Assembly (NCBI GenBank): GCA_030066215.1
Contig: JASJCA010000014.1
Coordinates: 24,437-88,436 of the forward strand
Length of the DNA stretch: 64,000 nucleotides
Source: Rhodobacter sp.
GTDB lineage: Bacteria; Pseudomonadota; Alphaproteobacteria; Rhodobacterales; Rhodobacteraceae
Reading direction: 5' to 3'
Of the stretch, positions 26,060 to 34,291 are shown piece after piece (the stretch's first letter is position 1; each line of letters begins with the position of its first letter). Both the position numbers and the translations under genes were made by a program. The notes under the pieces are model-generated. The model had not been told where the DNA came from. It saw only the letters and a list, made by a program, of their open reading frames with translations, and did not search any database.

Positions 26060-26449
26060 TCAGGCGGGTCGTCCGAAGCCATGCATCCGCTTGGCCCACT
26101 GGAACGCCACCATCAGCCCCTTCAGTCGCGGCAACAGGTACAGCGAAAGCGCCACCGCGCCAACCGAGAACACCGCCGCCAGCACCAGTGGCTCCGGCCG
26201 GTAGGCGACGAAGGCGTACAGCATCAAGGGCGCCACCACGTGACCGACGATCAGGATCGTCAGGTAGGCCGGCCCGTCGTCGGCCCGGTGATGGTGCAGC
26301 GCCTCGCCGCAGACCGGGCATTCGTCGCGGACCTTCAGATAGCCGCGCAGCATCGGCCCCGACCCGCAGTTCGGACAGCGCCGCCGCCAGCCGCGCCGGA
26401 TCGCCGGTCCAACCGGCCGGTCCGCCGTGGTCTCCAGAGTCTGATCCAT
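26060..26449 (-). CDS. DUF983 zinc-ribbon membrane protein
   Basis: A 129-residue DUF983 protein. The N-terminal zinc ribbon has two CxxC pairs (CPNCGSGPML and ECPVCGEALH), followed by HHRADDGPAYLTILIVGHVV and two membrane helices. The family is uncharacterised; some members lie near cytochrome oxidase genes. The start MDQTLETTADRP is preferred over an ATG 30 codons upstream because similarity starts there. It forms a two-gene unit with the Nudix gene. Confidence 0.82.
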   Translation of the reverse strand: MDQTLETTADRPVGPAIRRGWRRRCPNCGSGPMLRGYLKVRDECPVCGEALHHHRADDGPAYLTILIVGHVVAPLMLYAFVAYRPEPLVLAAVFSVGAVALSLYLLPRLKGLMVAFQWAKRMHGFGRPA

Positions 26450-26650
26450 CGAAACCGCCCCTGCTCGAATTGCAGGCAGGATAGGCCAACGTCCCCGGCG
26501 CTCCATCCCGCGCATTGTCCTTGCGGCGGTCTGTCGCAAAGCTCATCGAAAAAATGCGCGTGCCCCGCGACGGAAATCCGGACCGCGTCCGTTTTTAGGC
26601 TCAGAACGCGGCGCAGAGTGCGGCGCGTCAGCCCAAAAAGGAGACACGAT

Positions 26651-27247
26651 ATGAACCGCACTTCCCTGATCGCCGCCGCCGTGATCCTGGCCGTGGCCTC
26701 TGGCGCCGTCGTCGGCACCGCCCATGCCCGCGGTGGCCCCGGCGAGTTCGGCGGCATGCGCGGCGGCCCGTTCGGCCCCGGCTTCATGCAGCAGCTCGAC
26801 TTCAGCGAGCTCGACGCCGACGGCTCGGGCGCGATCACCGTCGAGGATCTGCAGGCCGCCGCGCAAACCCGCTTTGCCGACGCCGACGCCAACGGCGACG
26901 GTCAGTTGAACGAGGCCGAAATCGCCGCCCGCATCAAAGCACGCATCGAAGAGCGTGGCCTGGAACCGCGGCGCCGGGGCGGCGTCGAATGGACGCCCGC
27001 GATGGATGAACGTCAGATCGCCTGGATGGCCGAGGGCATGATCATCCGCATGGATGACGACGGCAACGGCACCGTCAGCGCCGAAGAAGTGACGCCGGAC
27101 CCCGACCGGCTGAGCCGGATGATCGACCGGTTCGACACCAGCGGTGACGACGCGGTCTCGGCCGAGGAGTTCGAAGAGGCCAAGGCGGCGATCGCCGAGC
27201 GCGGCAAAGGCCGCTGGGGCAAGCGCCACGGCCGCGGCAACAACTAG
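26651..27247 (+). CDS. Exported four-EF-hand calcium-binding protein
   Basis: A 198-residue protein with a Sec signal peptide (MNRTSLIAAAVILAVASGAV to about residue 26) and a Gly-rich stretch. Four EF-hand loops follow: DADGSGAITVED, DANGDGQLNEAE, DDDGNGTVSAEE and DTSGDDAVSAEE. Each keeps most Asp/Glu ligand positions; the last is the most degenerate. The C-terminus is basic (GKGRWGKRHGRG). It is periplasmic or secreted and likely binds Ca2+ or another divalent ion. It stands directly before the ECF sigma operon, which suggests it is either a target or part of the sensing circuit. AAGGAG precedes the ATG. Confidence 0.85.
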   Translation: MNRTSLIAAAVILAVASGAVVGTAHARGGPGEFGGMRGGPFGPGFMQQLDFSELDADGSGAITVEDLQAAAQTRFADADANGDGQLNEAEIAARIKARIEERGLEPRRRGGVEWTPAMDERQIAWMAEGMIIRMDDDGNGTVSAEEVTPDPDRLSRMIDRFDTSGDDAVSAEEFEEAKAAIAERGKGRWGKRHGRGNN

Positions 27248-27270
27248 GGACCCACCCGCGGTCCTGGCAC

Positions 27271-27310
27271 CGGCGGCGCCCCTCTTCCCCGTTTTCCCCG
27301 GGCGCCGCCG
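27271..27310. terminator. GC-rich inverted repeat between EF-hand and sigma genes
   Basis: An 11-bp perfect stem (CGGCGGCGCCC at 27271-27281, complement at 27300-27310) with an 18-nt pyrimidine-rich loop lies 24 bp after the EF-hand stop. It may end or attenuate that transcript. No T-run follows, so a role in mRNA stability is equally possible. Confidence 0.45.
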
Positions 27311-27349
27311 ATTGCCGCGTAACAGGTTTCAGGATACGCCGACGGGACG

Positions 27350-27937
27350 ATGCAGATGCCGTTTGACGCCCTGAACGACGTCTCGGACGAGGCGCTGCTG
27401 GTCGCCTACGGCAACGGCGATGCCGAGGCCGCGCGGGCCTTGACGCTCAGGTTGACGCCCAAGGTGCTGGGCTTCGCGGCTCGCATGCTGGGCGGCGACC
27501 GGGCCGAGGCCGAGGATGTCGCGCAAGAGGCGATGCTGCGGCTCTGGCGCCAGGCGCCGAGCTGGCGGCAGGGCGAGGCGAAGGTCACGACCTGGCTCTA
27601 TCGCGTGGTTGCCAACCTCTGCACCGACCGGTTGCGCAAGGCAAGCGGCGTGGCGCTCGACGCCGTTCCCGAGCCGGAGGACGACCGGCCGAGCGCCGCC
27701 GAAGGCCTGCAACAGGCCGCCCGCGCGGCGGCGCTGGACCGGGCACTGGCGGATCTGCCAGAGCGGCAACGACAGGCGGTTGTGCTGCGCCATATCGAGG
27801 GGCTGTCGAACCCCGAGATTGCGGCAGTGATGGACATTGGCGTCGAGGCGGTCGAAAGTCTGACCGCCCGGGGCAAACGGGCGCTGGCAAAGGCCCTGGC
27901 CGGTCGGCGCGAAGAACTGGGGTATGACGATGGCTGA
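27350..27937 (+). CDS. ECF RNA polymerase sigma factor
   Basis: A 195-residue sigma-70 family ECF factor. Region 2 spans residues 15-90 (DEALLVAYGNGDAEA, then EAEDVAQEAMLRLW and VTTWLYRVVANLC), and region 4 spans residues 120-180 (LADLPERQRQAVVLRHIEGLSNPEIAAVM). It would direct RNA polymerase to an extracytoplasmic-stress regulon. The next two genes, one overlapping, encode a membrane-anchored protein and a periplasmic heavy-metal-sensor-type protein, an arrangement comparable to the cnrH/cnrY/cnrX system. A second start six bases on (MPFDAL) is equally possible. Confidence 0.9.
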   Translation: MQMPFDALNDVSDEALLVAYGNGDAEAARALTLRLTPKVLGFAARMLGGDRAEAEDVAQEAMLRLWRQAPSWRQGEAKVTTWLYRVVANLCTDRLRKASGVALDAVPEPEDDRPSAAEGLQQAARAAALDRALADLPERQRQAVVLRHIEGLSNPEIAAVMDIGVEAVESLTARGKRALAKALAGRREELGYDDG

Positions 27938-28289
27938 AAGACCGGACCTCACCGACACCGAACTCGACGGGCTGTTCCAGGCCGCGCGCGACACCGCGCC
28001 GATGCCATCGGCCGATCTCATCGCGCGTGTCATCGCCGATGCCGAGGCAGAGCTGGAGCCGGGCGTGGAGCCTGCCGCCCCACGCCCCGGCATTCTCGCC
28101 GCCGTTCTGGCGACGATTGGAGGCTGGCCCGCCGCTGCGGGACTCGCGACTGCGGCTGTCGCCGGACTGATGATCGGAATTGCGACCCCGGACACGCTGC
28201 AAGATCTGTCCGGGGGGTATTTCGCCGCTGCGGGCTATCAGCTCGAAGACCTGCTGCCGTCCTACGGTGATCTGTTGGGCGAGGGCTAG
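27924..28289 (+). CDS. Membrane-anchored candidate anti-sigma factor
   Basis: A 121-residue protein whose start overlaps the sigma gene by 14 bp. Residues 1-55 are acidic and probably cytoplasmic (TDTELDGLFQAARDT). One membrane helix lies near residues 80-100 (AAGLATAAVAGLMIGIA), and a short periplasmic tail ends in LLGEG. Size, topology and tight coupling to an ECF sigma gene are those of an anti-sigma factor, although no zinc-binding HxxxCxxC motif is present. The role is inferred from position. Confidence 0.65.
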   Translation: MTMAERPDLTDTELDGLFQAARDTAPMPSADLIARVIADAEAELEPGVEPAAPRPGILAAVLATIGGWPAAAGLATAAVAGLMIGIATPDTLQDLSGGYFAAAGYQLEDLLPSYGDLLGEG

Positions 28290-28293
28290 GGCA

Positions 28294-28797
28294 ATGGCCG
28301 ACACCAATCCGCCCAAACCTCGGAAGCGCCGCCGCTGGGGCAAAGTCGTGCTGTTCGTCTCGCTGGCCTTCAACCTGCTGGTCGTCGGCCTGATTGCCGG
28401 CGCGATCCTCAGTGGTCCGCGCGACCGTGACCGCAACCCGCTGTTGCGCGACCTCGGCTTCGGGCCGTATGCCCAGGCGCTGCCGGCTTACGACAAGATC
28501 GCGCTGACCCGGGCGCTGCGGCGCGAGGCCGGCGCGTTCCGGGAAAATCGCGCTGTCCTGCGCCAACAGTTCGAGGCTTTTCTCGCCGCCCTGCGAGCCG
28601 AGCCCTACGATCATGCCGAGGTTACCCGGCTGGTCACCAGCCAGCAGGACCGGATCCAAGACCGCCAGCGCCTCGGCCGCGATCTACTGCTCGAACGCAT
28701 CGCGGCCATGGATGCCGCCGAACGGGCGGCATATGCCGACGCGCTCGATAAGTCCCTACGCCGCCGCAAACCGAACCGCCCTCCACGCGGCGAGTGA
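28294..28797 (+). CDS. Periplasmic heavy-metal-sensor (CnrX/CpxP-like) protein
   Basis: A 167-residue protein. A basic N-terminus precedes one membrane helix (VVLFVSLAFNLLVVGLIAGAI), then a long helical periplasmic domain (ALRREAGAFRENRAVLRQQFEAFL, then VTRLVTSQQDRIQDRQRL) typical of the CnrX/ZraP/Spy/CpxP superfamily. Such proteins sense metal ions or misfolded proteins in the periplasm. No His/Cys cluster for Ni/Co is evident, so the signal may differ from that of CnrX. It is the last gene of the sigma operon, starting 4 bp after the anti-sigma candidate. Confidence 0.75.
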   Translation: MADTNPPKPRKRRRWGKVVLFVSLAFNLLVVGLIAGAILSGPRDRDRNPLLRDLGFGPYAQALPAYDKIALTRALRREAGAFRENRAVLRQQFEAFLAALRAEPYDHAEVTRLVTSQQDRIQDRQRLGRDLLLERIAAMDAAERAAYADALDKSLRRRKPNRPPRGE

Positions 28798-29448
28798 CCG
28801 CAGATCGCGCCCGGTTGGGCGGCCGGCGAATCGGCGATTGCTCGCTCCGCGTTCGACGTCCGTGAACCCCACCGACGCGCCAAGTGACCGGGTTTTGTCC
28901 TTCGCCGTCGCTCGAGACAGCCTCGGAGATGACGGCTCAACTGTAGGAATGCGATCGCGCCCGGCCCTGAGGATGCGCGCATTGCAACCTGCGTTGCAAT
29001 CAAGCGATGGCCCAAACGCCGCAACGATTTCAGTCGTCTCGATGCAGTCCGCCAACCCCTTGGGCGGGGCTGGGCGCGATTCTCGGCTAGTGGCGCGTGA
29101 ACCAAGTGAGCGGGAAGCGCCAAAACACCGACGAAAGCGGGTGCCGCCTCCCGGTCAATTCTAACCAACCAGCTTGCGCGATAGCCAGCGTCCTCAAGTT
29201 GCGCATCGCGTGTACCGGAATAACGCGCGATGGTTGGCCGAGGTCCGCCACTTGCGCCGATTGGATCGCAATGACGATCCGGGGCATCGGTGCCGGTGTC
29301 GCCGACTTCGCGCGATCTGGCGGCCGGCATTGACCCCAATCGCAATCCGCTCACCGCACGCGAAAGCGCGACCTCCCTCACACCAGTCGGATCGCGCAAG
29401 CGACCCAAGACAAGTGCGCTCGTCAGTGCAAACGGTATCGCGCCGGCC
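28798..29448. other. 650-bp intergenic region without intact genes
   Basis: Between the sensor gene and the convergent pleD-like gene. Short frames exist on both strands but none has family similarity or a ribosome-binding site. Base composition is more even than in the surrounding genes. The only clear local structure is ATTGCAA-N6-TTGCAAT at 28981-29000. It may be decayed sequence. Confidence 0.5.
28981..29000. promoter_or_regulatory. Operator-like palindrome ATTGCAA-N6-TTGCAAT
   Basis: A perfect 7-bp inverted repeat with a 6-bp spacer. Its two TTGCAA cores are themselves palindromic and 12 bp apart centre to centre. It looks like a protein-binding site, but no promoter or target gene can be assigned on either side. 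Confidence 0.35.
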
Positions 29449-30804
29449 TCACGCCGCGCACCGCCCCATCGTCACCTGGTTGCGCCCCTCGGCCTTGGCG
29501 GCATAAAGCGCCCGATCGGCGCGATCGATCAGCGTCGCCGCAGCTTCGGCATTGCCGCCCATCACCAGCCCGGCGCTCACCGTCACGGCGATGCCGCCCG
29601 GGACGCCGGGCAACGCCACCGTCGACCCGCCGACCGATTGCCGCAACCGGTTCGCTGCGCGTCGCGCCTGGGCGACGTCGCAATTGCGGATAACGGCCAA
29701 AAACTCCTCGCCGCCGATCCGCGCCAGCACGTCCTGACGACGCAGGCACGCCTGCATCCGCTGCGCCACGTCGCGCAGCACGACGTCGCCTGCGGCATGC
29801 CCGAAGCGATCGTTCACCGACTTGAACCGGTCCAGATCGAGCACCATCACCGCGAACCGCTCGCCGGATTGCTGTGCGGTTTCCGCCACCGCGGCAAGGG
29901 CCCGCTCGGCGTAGCGGCGGTTATAGAGCCCGGTCAGCTCATCGGTTTCGGCGAGCCGAAGCCCGTCCTTCAATGCCGCGCGCGCCCGGTCGTCGCGCGC
30001 CTTGCGCGCCATTTCCCGCCGCAGCCGCAACGCCAGTTCCTCGGCGTCGAAGCCAGTCTCCATCAGATCGCTGACGCCGAGGTCCAACGCCAGAACCGTG
30101 CGCTCCGGATCCGGCCGGTCCTCGACCAGAACGATCGCAGAGCGCAGCGTCTCACTGCGGCAGCGCAGATCGGCCACCAGCGTCACCGCGGACGCCGACC
30201 CGCCCGCCATCACGATCGCATCCGGCGCGGCCGCATCGATCGCCGCAAGCGCCGTGTCAGGGGTCAAAAGCGTGATCCGGTCGCGGATCCGCGGCGCCAG
30301 CGCCGTCTTCCACCGCAGTCCTGCTGCCGCCGTGGATGCAATCAGCGCAACCCGACCAGGCGGCGTCAGCGCGGGCGTCGGCGCCTCGGCAAACCCGAAG
30401 GCCGGGGCATCCTCGCGCGCCAATTCGCGTTCGGCCGCGCGCCGGCGCAGCAGGTTGCGGATCCGCGCCCGCAACAGACCGATATCGGGCGGCGCTGCCA
30501 TAACTGCGTCCGCCCCCGCTTCGAGTTGCTCCAGCCGCGCCGCTCGGGCTTGATCGGCGGTCGTCACGACGATCGGCACCTGCGCCATTCCCGGAACCGC
30601 TTTCAGGCGCCGGCAGAGCTCCGCGCCGCCAGCCGCCATCGCCGCCGACAGAACCACAAGATCGGGGGTCTGGGCCTGCGCCATCGCCACGGCCTCGGCG
30701 CCGGTATCGGCCTGCGCGATGTCATAGGCCGCCGCCGACAACCGCGCCTTCAGGATGATCCGGTTGGTGGCCAGATCGTCGGCGATAAGAATGCGACCCG
30801 GCAT
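29449..30804 (-). CDS. pleD: PleD-like diguanylate cyclase with degenerate receiver domains
   Basis: A 451-residue protein with the REC-REC-GGDEF order and length of Caulobacter PleD. REC1 (1-120) keeps the acidic pair ADD at residues 9-10, but the phosphoacceptor position 53 is Ser (VVLSAAM) and the conserved Lys near 104 is Ala (VMAAPP). REC2 (about 150-270) also lacks its Asp, as in PleD. The GGDEF domain has an active GGEEF signature and an upstream RxxD inhibition site (RRQD). It should make cyclic-di-GMP, but phosphorylation control appears lost. The start at 30804 (MPGRILIADD) is canonical. It is divergent from a DUF3572 gene. Confidence 0.88.
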   Translation of the reverse strand: MPGRILIADDLATNRIILKARLSAAAYDIAQADTGAEAVAMAQAQTPDLVVLSAAMAAGGAELCRRLKAVPGMAQVPIVVTTADQARAARLEQLEAGADAVMAAPPDIGLLRARIRNLLRRRAAERELAREDAPAFGFAEAPTPALTPPGRVALIASTAAAGLRWKTALAPRIRDRITLLTPDTALAAIDAAAPDAIVMAGGSASAVTLVADLRCRSETLRSAIVLVEDRPDPERTVLALDLGVSDLMETGFDAEELALRLRREMARKARDDRARAALKDGLRLAETDELTGLYNRRYAERALAAVAETAQQSGERFAVMVLDLDRFKSVNDRFGHAAGDVVLRDVAQRMQACLRRQDVLARIGGEEFLAVIRNCDVAQARRAANRLRQSVGGSTVALPGVPGGIAVTVSAGLVMGGNAEAAATLIDRADRALYAAKAEGRNQVTMGRCAA

Positions 30805-30899
30805 GGTTCCTCGCAATTTTAGCCAAATCTTGTATGTCCCCTTCAGTTTTCGCCCAGATAGGTTAAAAATTGGTTGCAGTTTTTCCAAGGAGTCGGGCA

Positions 30900-31178
30900 A
30901 TGCAGCAGGATCGCGCCGAGATCATTGCCGCCCAAGCTTTGGCCTGGCTTGCCGCCAACGATGACCTGCTGCCGGTGTTTCTTGGCTCCACCGGCGCCTC
31001 GGCCGACGACATTCGTGCCCAGGTCGGAGATACTGATTTTCTCGGGTCGGTGCTGGACTTCCTGGCGATGGACGATGCCTGGATCGTCGCCTTCTGCGAC
31101 GCCGCCGGCCTGTCCTACGAGACCCCGATTCTAGCTCGCCAGGCGCTGCCGGGCGGGGGCCAGGTGCACTGGACCTGA
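30900..31178 (+). CDS. DUF3572 protein
   Basis: A 92-residue cytoplasmic protein matching DUF3572 over its full length: AAQALAWLAANDDLLPVFLGSTG, then DFLGSVLDFLAMDDAWIVAFCDAAGL. The family is found in alphaproteobacteria, often beside pleD or divK, and has no known function. An AAGGAGTCGGGCA segment gives the ribosome-binding site for the ATG at 30900. It is divergent from the pleD-like gene, so the two may share control. Confidence 0.8.
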   Translation: MQQDRAEIIAAQALAWLAANDDLLPVFLGSTGASADDIRAQVGDTDFLGSVLDFLAMDDAWIVAFCDAAGLSYETPILARQALPGGGQVHWT

Positions 31179-31209
31179 CCCGGCGACCAACCGATCGGCG
31201 TGTGCGGCC

Positions 31210-31659
31210 CTAGATCCCTGGCAGTCCCATATCCTCGCCGGCCCGAAGCTTGGTCAACAGCCTGCGCATTGCCTCCGGTTCGCCGGGGGCCAGCCGCGCC
31301 TCCATCCTTGCATTGTTGCGTTGTGCAAGCGGCGTACCGCGGGCCAGCCGCTCGTGGCCAAGACCCGTCAGTGCCACCGATCGGGTGCGCTTGTCGCCGT
31401 CGCCGGCGCCGCGGGCGATCAACCCGGCAGCCTCCATCCGCCGCAGCGCTCGGCTTGTGGCGGTGCGGTCGATGCCCACGAATGCGGCGATGTCAGAGGG
31501 CTGGCGCATCCCCTCGTTGCCGATCGCCAAAAGCACGCACCAGGTCACACGCGTCAGGCCGAGCGCCCGGAGCCCCTCGTCGAGCCGCCGTTCCTGCAGC
31601 CGGGCGGCGAGCGACAGCTGATAGCCCAGCGACTCGTGCAGACGATACGGATCGGACAT
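31210..31659 (-). CDS. MarR-family transcriptional regulator
   Basis: A 149-residue winged-helix regulator. The MarR core includes LTRVTWCVLLAIGNEG, the recognition region PSDIAAFVGIDRTATSRALRRME, and the wing GDGDKRTRSVALTGLG. It should bind DNA as a dimer and respond to a phenolic or other small ligand. The start MSDPYRLHESLGYQL is canonical. It is divergent from the HAD gene across 77 bp and may regulate it or itself. Confidence 0.85.
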   Translation of the reverse strand: MSDPYRLHESLGYQLSLAARLQERRLDEGLRALGLTRVTWCVLLAIGNEGMRQPSDIAAFVGIDRTATSRALRRMEAAGLIARGAGDGDKRTRSVALTGLGHERLARGTPLAQRNNARMEARLAPGEPEAMRRLLTKLRAGEDMGLPGI

Positions 31660-31736
31660 GATTGTCACTGTCAACCAACCCATTGCCCCTGTCAACGCGG
31701 GGCCGTCTATGGCAGGGGAAGGGCGGGAGGAGCGGC

Positions 31737-32438
31737 ATGGCGGACCCGATACGCGGCGTTCTGTTCGACAAGGACGGCACGCTCTTTGATTTCGAGGCAA
31801 CCTGGAATGGCTGGGCGGCGATGATGCTGGCCGATCTCGCCGGCGGGGATCTGGACCGCGCAGCGGAGCTCGGCGCGCGCATGGGCTACGATCTAGCGGC
31901 GCGGCGCTTCGACCCCGACAGCGTGGTGATCGCCGGCACCCCCGACGACATCGTACGGCTATTGTTGCCCGGCGTGCCGGAATTGTCGCCGCCGGAACTC
32001 ATCACCCGCCTCAACGCCACCGCGGCGCGCGCGCCGCAAGCCGAGGCGGTGCCGCTCGAACCGCTTCTGGCGAAGTTGCGCGGGATGGGGCTGGCCTTGG
32101 GCGTGGCCACCAACGATGCCGAGGCGCCGGCGCGGGCGCATCTGGCAGGCGTGGGGCATGCGGCGGCGTTCGACTTCATTGCCGGCTACGACAGCGGCTA
32201 CGGCGGCAAGCCCGAGCCGGGCATGTGCCTGGGTTTCGCTGCGGCGGTTGGCCTGGCGCCCGAGACGGTGGTGATGGTCGGCGACTCGACCCATGATTTG
32301 GAGGCCGGGCGCGCGGCGGGCATGCGCACAGTGGCGGTTCTGACCGGAATGGCTCCGGAAGCAGAGCTCGCGCCGCTGGCCAACGCGGTTCTGCCGGACA
32401 TCGGGCATCTGCCGGATTGGATCTCGGCTCAGGGCTAG
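31737..32438 (+). CDS. HAD-family phosphatase
   Basis: A 233-residue haloacid-dehalogenase-like hydrolase. Motif I is FDKDGTLFDFE near residue 12 with both catalytic Asp residues, motif II lies at LGVATNDAEA, and motifs III/IV are in GGKPEPGM and MVGDSTHDLEAGRAAGM. The cap is helical (subclass I), as in phosphoglycolate or pyridoxal phosphatases. The phosphorylated substrate cannot be read. GGGAGGAG precedes the ATG at 31737. Confidence 0.86.
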   Translation: MADPIRGVLFDKDGTLFDFEATWNGWAAMMLADLAGGDLDRAAELGARMGYDLAARRFDPDSVVIAGTPDDIVRLLLPGVPELSPPELITRLNATAARAPQAEAVPLEPLLAKLRGMGLALGVATNDAEAPARAHLAGVGHAAAFDFIAGYDSGYGGKPEPGMCLGFAAAVGLAPETVVMVGDSTHDLEAGRAAGMRTVAVLTGMAPEAELAPLANAVLPDIGHLPDWISAQG

Positions 32439-32452
32439 GCCCGCGTCGGCGG

Positions 32453-32499
32453 CCAGAATTTCGGCGAAATTCTGGGCCCAAAATCTCGTCGAGATTTTG
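32453..32499. repeat. Two tandem perfect palindromes
   Basis: CCAGAATTTC-GGC-GAAATTCTGG at 32453-32475 is followed 3 bp later by CAAAATCTC-GTC-GAGATTTTG at 32479-32499. Both have 3-nt loops and differ in sequence. They lie 15 bp after the HAD stop and 100 bp before the mttB-like gene, fitting a terminator or transcript-stabilising pair. Confidence 0.65.
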
Positions 32500-32600
32500 C
32501 CCAGGCCCGGAATTGGCGCGAGAAACGACGCAATCCGTCGCATTCCGGGCATCCCCCGCCGGGCGCGGCTGGTGTCATGGCAGCAAAGGGGAGACGCGCG

Positions 32601-34157
32601 ATGGCAGAGGTGGCGACACGCAGGCGGCGGGCCGGGGGGCGGGCGGGCAACACCCGGCGCACAAGCCCGCTGGTGATCCAGCAGATGCCTTGGCGGGTGC
32701 CGGTCAACCCTGACCGGCCGACCGAGCCGCTGACCGAGGACGGCGTCGCGGCGATCCACGACGGCGCGATGCGCATCCTCGAAGAGATCGGCATCGAGTT
32801 TTTGAACGAGGAGAGCCTGGCGATCTTCCGTGAAGCCGGCTGCAGGGTCGATGGCAGCAACGTGCGCATGGGACGCGACTGGGTGATGGAGATGGTGGCC
32901 AAGGCGCCCGCGAGTTTCACCCTCACCCCCCGCAATCCCGACCGCACCCTGACCATCGGCGGCAGGCACATCGTCTTCGGCAACGTGTCCTCGCCGCCCA
33001 ACTATTGGTCGCTCGACACCGGCAAAACCCCCGGCACCCGGGCGCAATGCGCCGATCTGCTGAAGCTGACCCAGTACTTCAACTGCATCCATTTCGCCGG
33101 CGGCTATCCGGTGGAGCCGGTCGACATCCACGCCTCCGTCCGTCATCTCGACGTGCTCTATGACAAGCTGACGCTGACCGACAAAGTCATGCACGCCTAC
33201 TCGCTGGGTAAGGAGCGGGTCGAGGACGTGATGGAGATGGTGCGCATCGCCGGCGGGCTGAGCCACGACGAGTTCGCCGCCAGCCCGCGGATGTACACCA
33301 ACATCAACTCGACCTCGCCCCTGAAACACGACCACCCGATGATCGACGGCTGCCTGCGGCACATCCGCAAGGGCCAGGCGGTGGTGGTCTCGCCGTTCAC
33401 GCTGGCGGGCGCGATGGCGCCGGTCACCATGGCCGGCGCGGTGGCGCAGTCGATCGCCGAGGCGCTGGCCGCGATCGCGCTCTTCCAATACGTCGCCCCG
33501 GGCTGCGCCTGCGCGATTGGCACCTTCACTTCGAACGTGGACATGAAATCCGGCGCTCCGGCCTTCGGCACCCCGGAATACATGCGCGCGACCCAGATGA
33601 CCGGCCAACTGGCGCGGTTCTACGGCCTGCCGATGCGCGCCAGCGGCGTCTGCGCCGCCAACGTGCCCGACGGTCAGGCGATGTGGGAGACCTCGAACTC
33701 GCTTTGGTCGGCGGTGCAGTCGGGCACCAACATGGTCTACCATGCCGCCGGCTGGCTCGAGGGCGGGCTGATCGCGAGCCCCGAGAAATTCGTGATGGAC
33801 TGCGAGGTGCTGCAGATGATCCAGCGCTATTTCGAGCCCGAGATCGTCGCGACGGGGGCGGAGGACATCGCGCTGGAGGCGATCCGCGAGGTGGGCTCGT
33901 CGGGCCATTTCTTCGGCATCCAGCACACCCAGGACCGCTATGAGCACGCCTTCTACCAGCCGTTTGTGTCGGACTGGCGCAATTTCGAGGCCTGGCAGCT
34001 TGGCGGCGCGGTCTGGACCGCCGAGCGCGCGCACCGGCTGGCCAAGGAGATCGTCGCCAGCTTCGAGCCGCCGCCGCTGGACATAGCGATCCGCGACGAG
34101 CTTGCCGATTTCGTCGTGCGGAGAAAGGCCGAGGGCGGCGCGCCGACGGATTTCTAG
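32601..34157 (+). CDS. Non-pyrrolysine MttB-family methyltransferase
   Basis: A 518-residue member of the trimethylamine methyltransferase (MttB) superfamily, with no in-frame amber codon, so it belongs to the large pyrrolysine-free branch that includes glycine betaine methyltransferase MtgB. Family blocks include ILEEIGIEFLNEESL, NYWSLDTGK, AGGYPVEPVD, GGLIASPEKFVMDCE and the C-terminal SSGHFFGIQHTQDRYEHAFYQ region. These enzymes demethylate quaternary amines onto a corrinoid protein, but no corrinoid partner is adjacent. With a carnitine-to-betaine module in the same window, a betaine-type substrate is attractive but unproven. The ATG at 32601 has a GGGGAG site. Confidence 0.85.
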   Translation: MAEVATRRRRAGGRAGNTRRTSPLVIQQMPWRVPVNPDRPTEPLTEDGVAAIHDGAMRILEEIGIEFLNEESLAIFREAGCRVDGSNVRMGRDWVMEMVAKAPASFTLTPRNPDRTLTIGGRHIVFGNVSSPPNYWSLDTGKTPGTRAQCADLLKLTQYFNCIHFAGGYPVEPVDIHASVRHLDVLYDKLTLTDKVMHAYSLGKERVEDVMEMVRIAGGLSHDEFAASPRMYTNINSTSPLKHDHPMIDGCLRHIRKGQAVVVSPFTLAGAMAPVTMAGAVAQSIAEALAAIALFQYVAPGCACAIGTFTSNVDMKSGAPAFGTPEYMRATQMTGQLARFYGLPMRASGVCAANVPDGQAMWETSNSLWSAVQSGTNMVYHAAGWLEGGLIASPEKFVMDCEVLQMIQRYFEPEIVATGAEDIALEAIREVGSSGHFFGIQHTQDRYEHAFYQPFVSDWRNFEAWQLGGAVWTAERAHRLAKEIVASFEPPPLDIAIRDELADFVVRRKAEGGAPTDF

Positions 34158-34291
34158 CCGTGGGGATGCTGCAGCGCAGAATGTTTCGCGCGCGAAACAA
34201 GTTAACGGGCTGTAATCAGTGTGGAATTTCCGTTTAGCCACCGTGCGGTGGTGCGGGGTGAGGGATGCGAGTTGGGATCAGTTTGGGAGCC

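Noticed and set aside
32601..34157. A pyrrolysine-containing trimethylamine methyltransferase
   Set aside because: The reading frame runs through without any in-frame TAG before its end, and no pyl genes are in the window.
31959..34241. A 760-codon minus-strand frame
   Set aside because: Antisense to the HAD and mttB-like genes, both of which carry intact family motifs.
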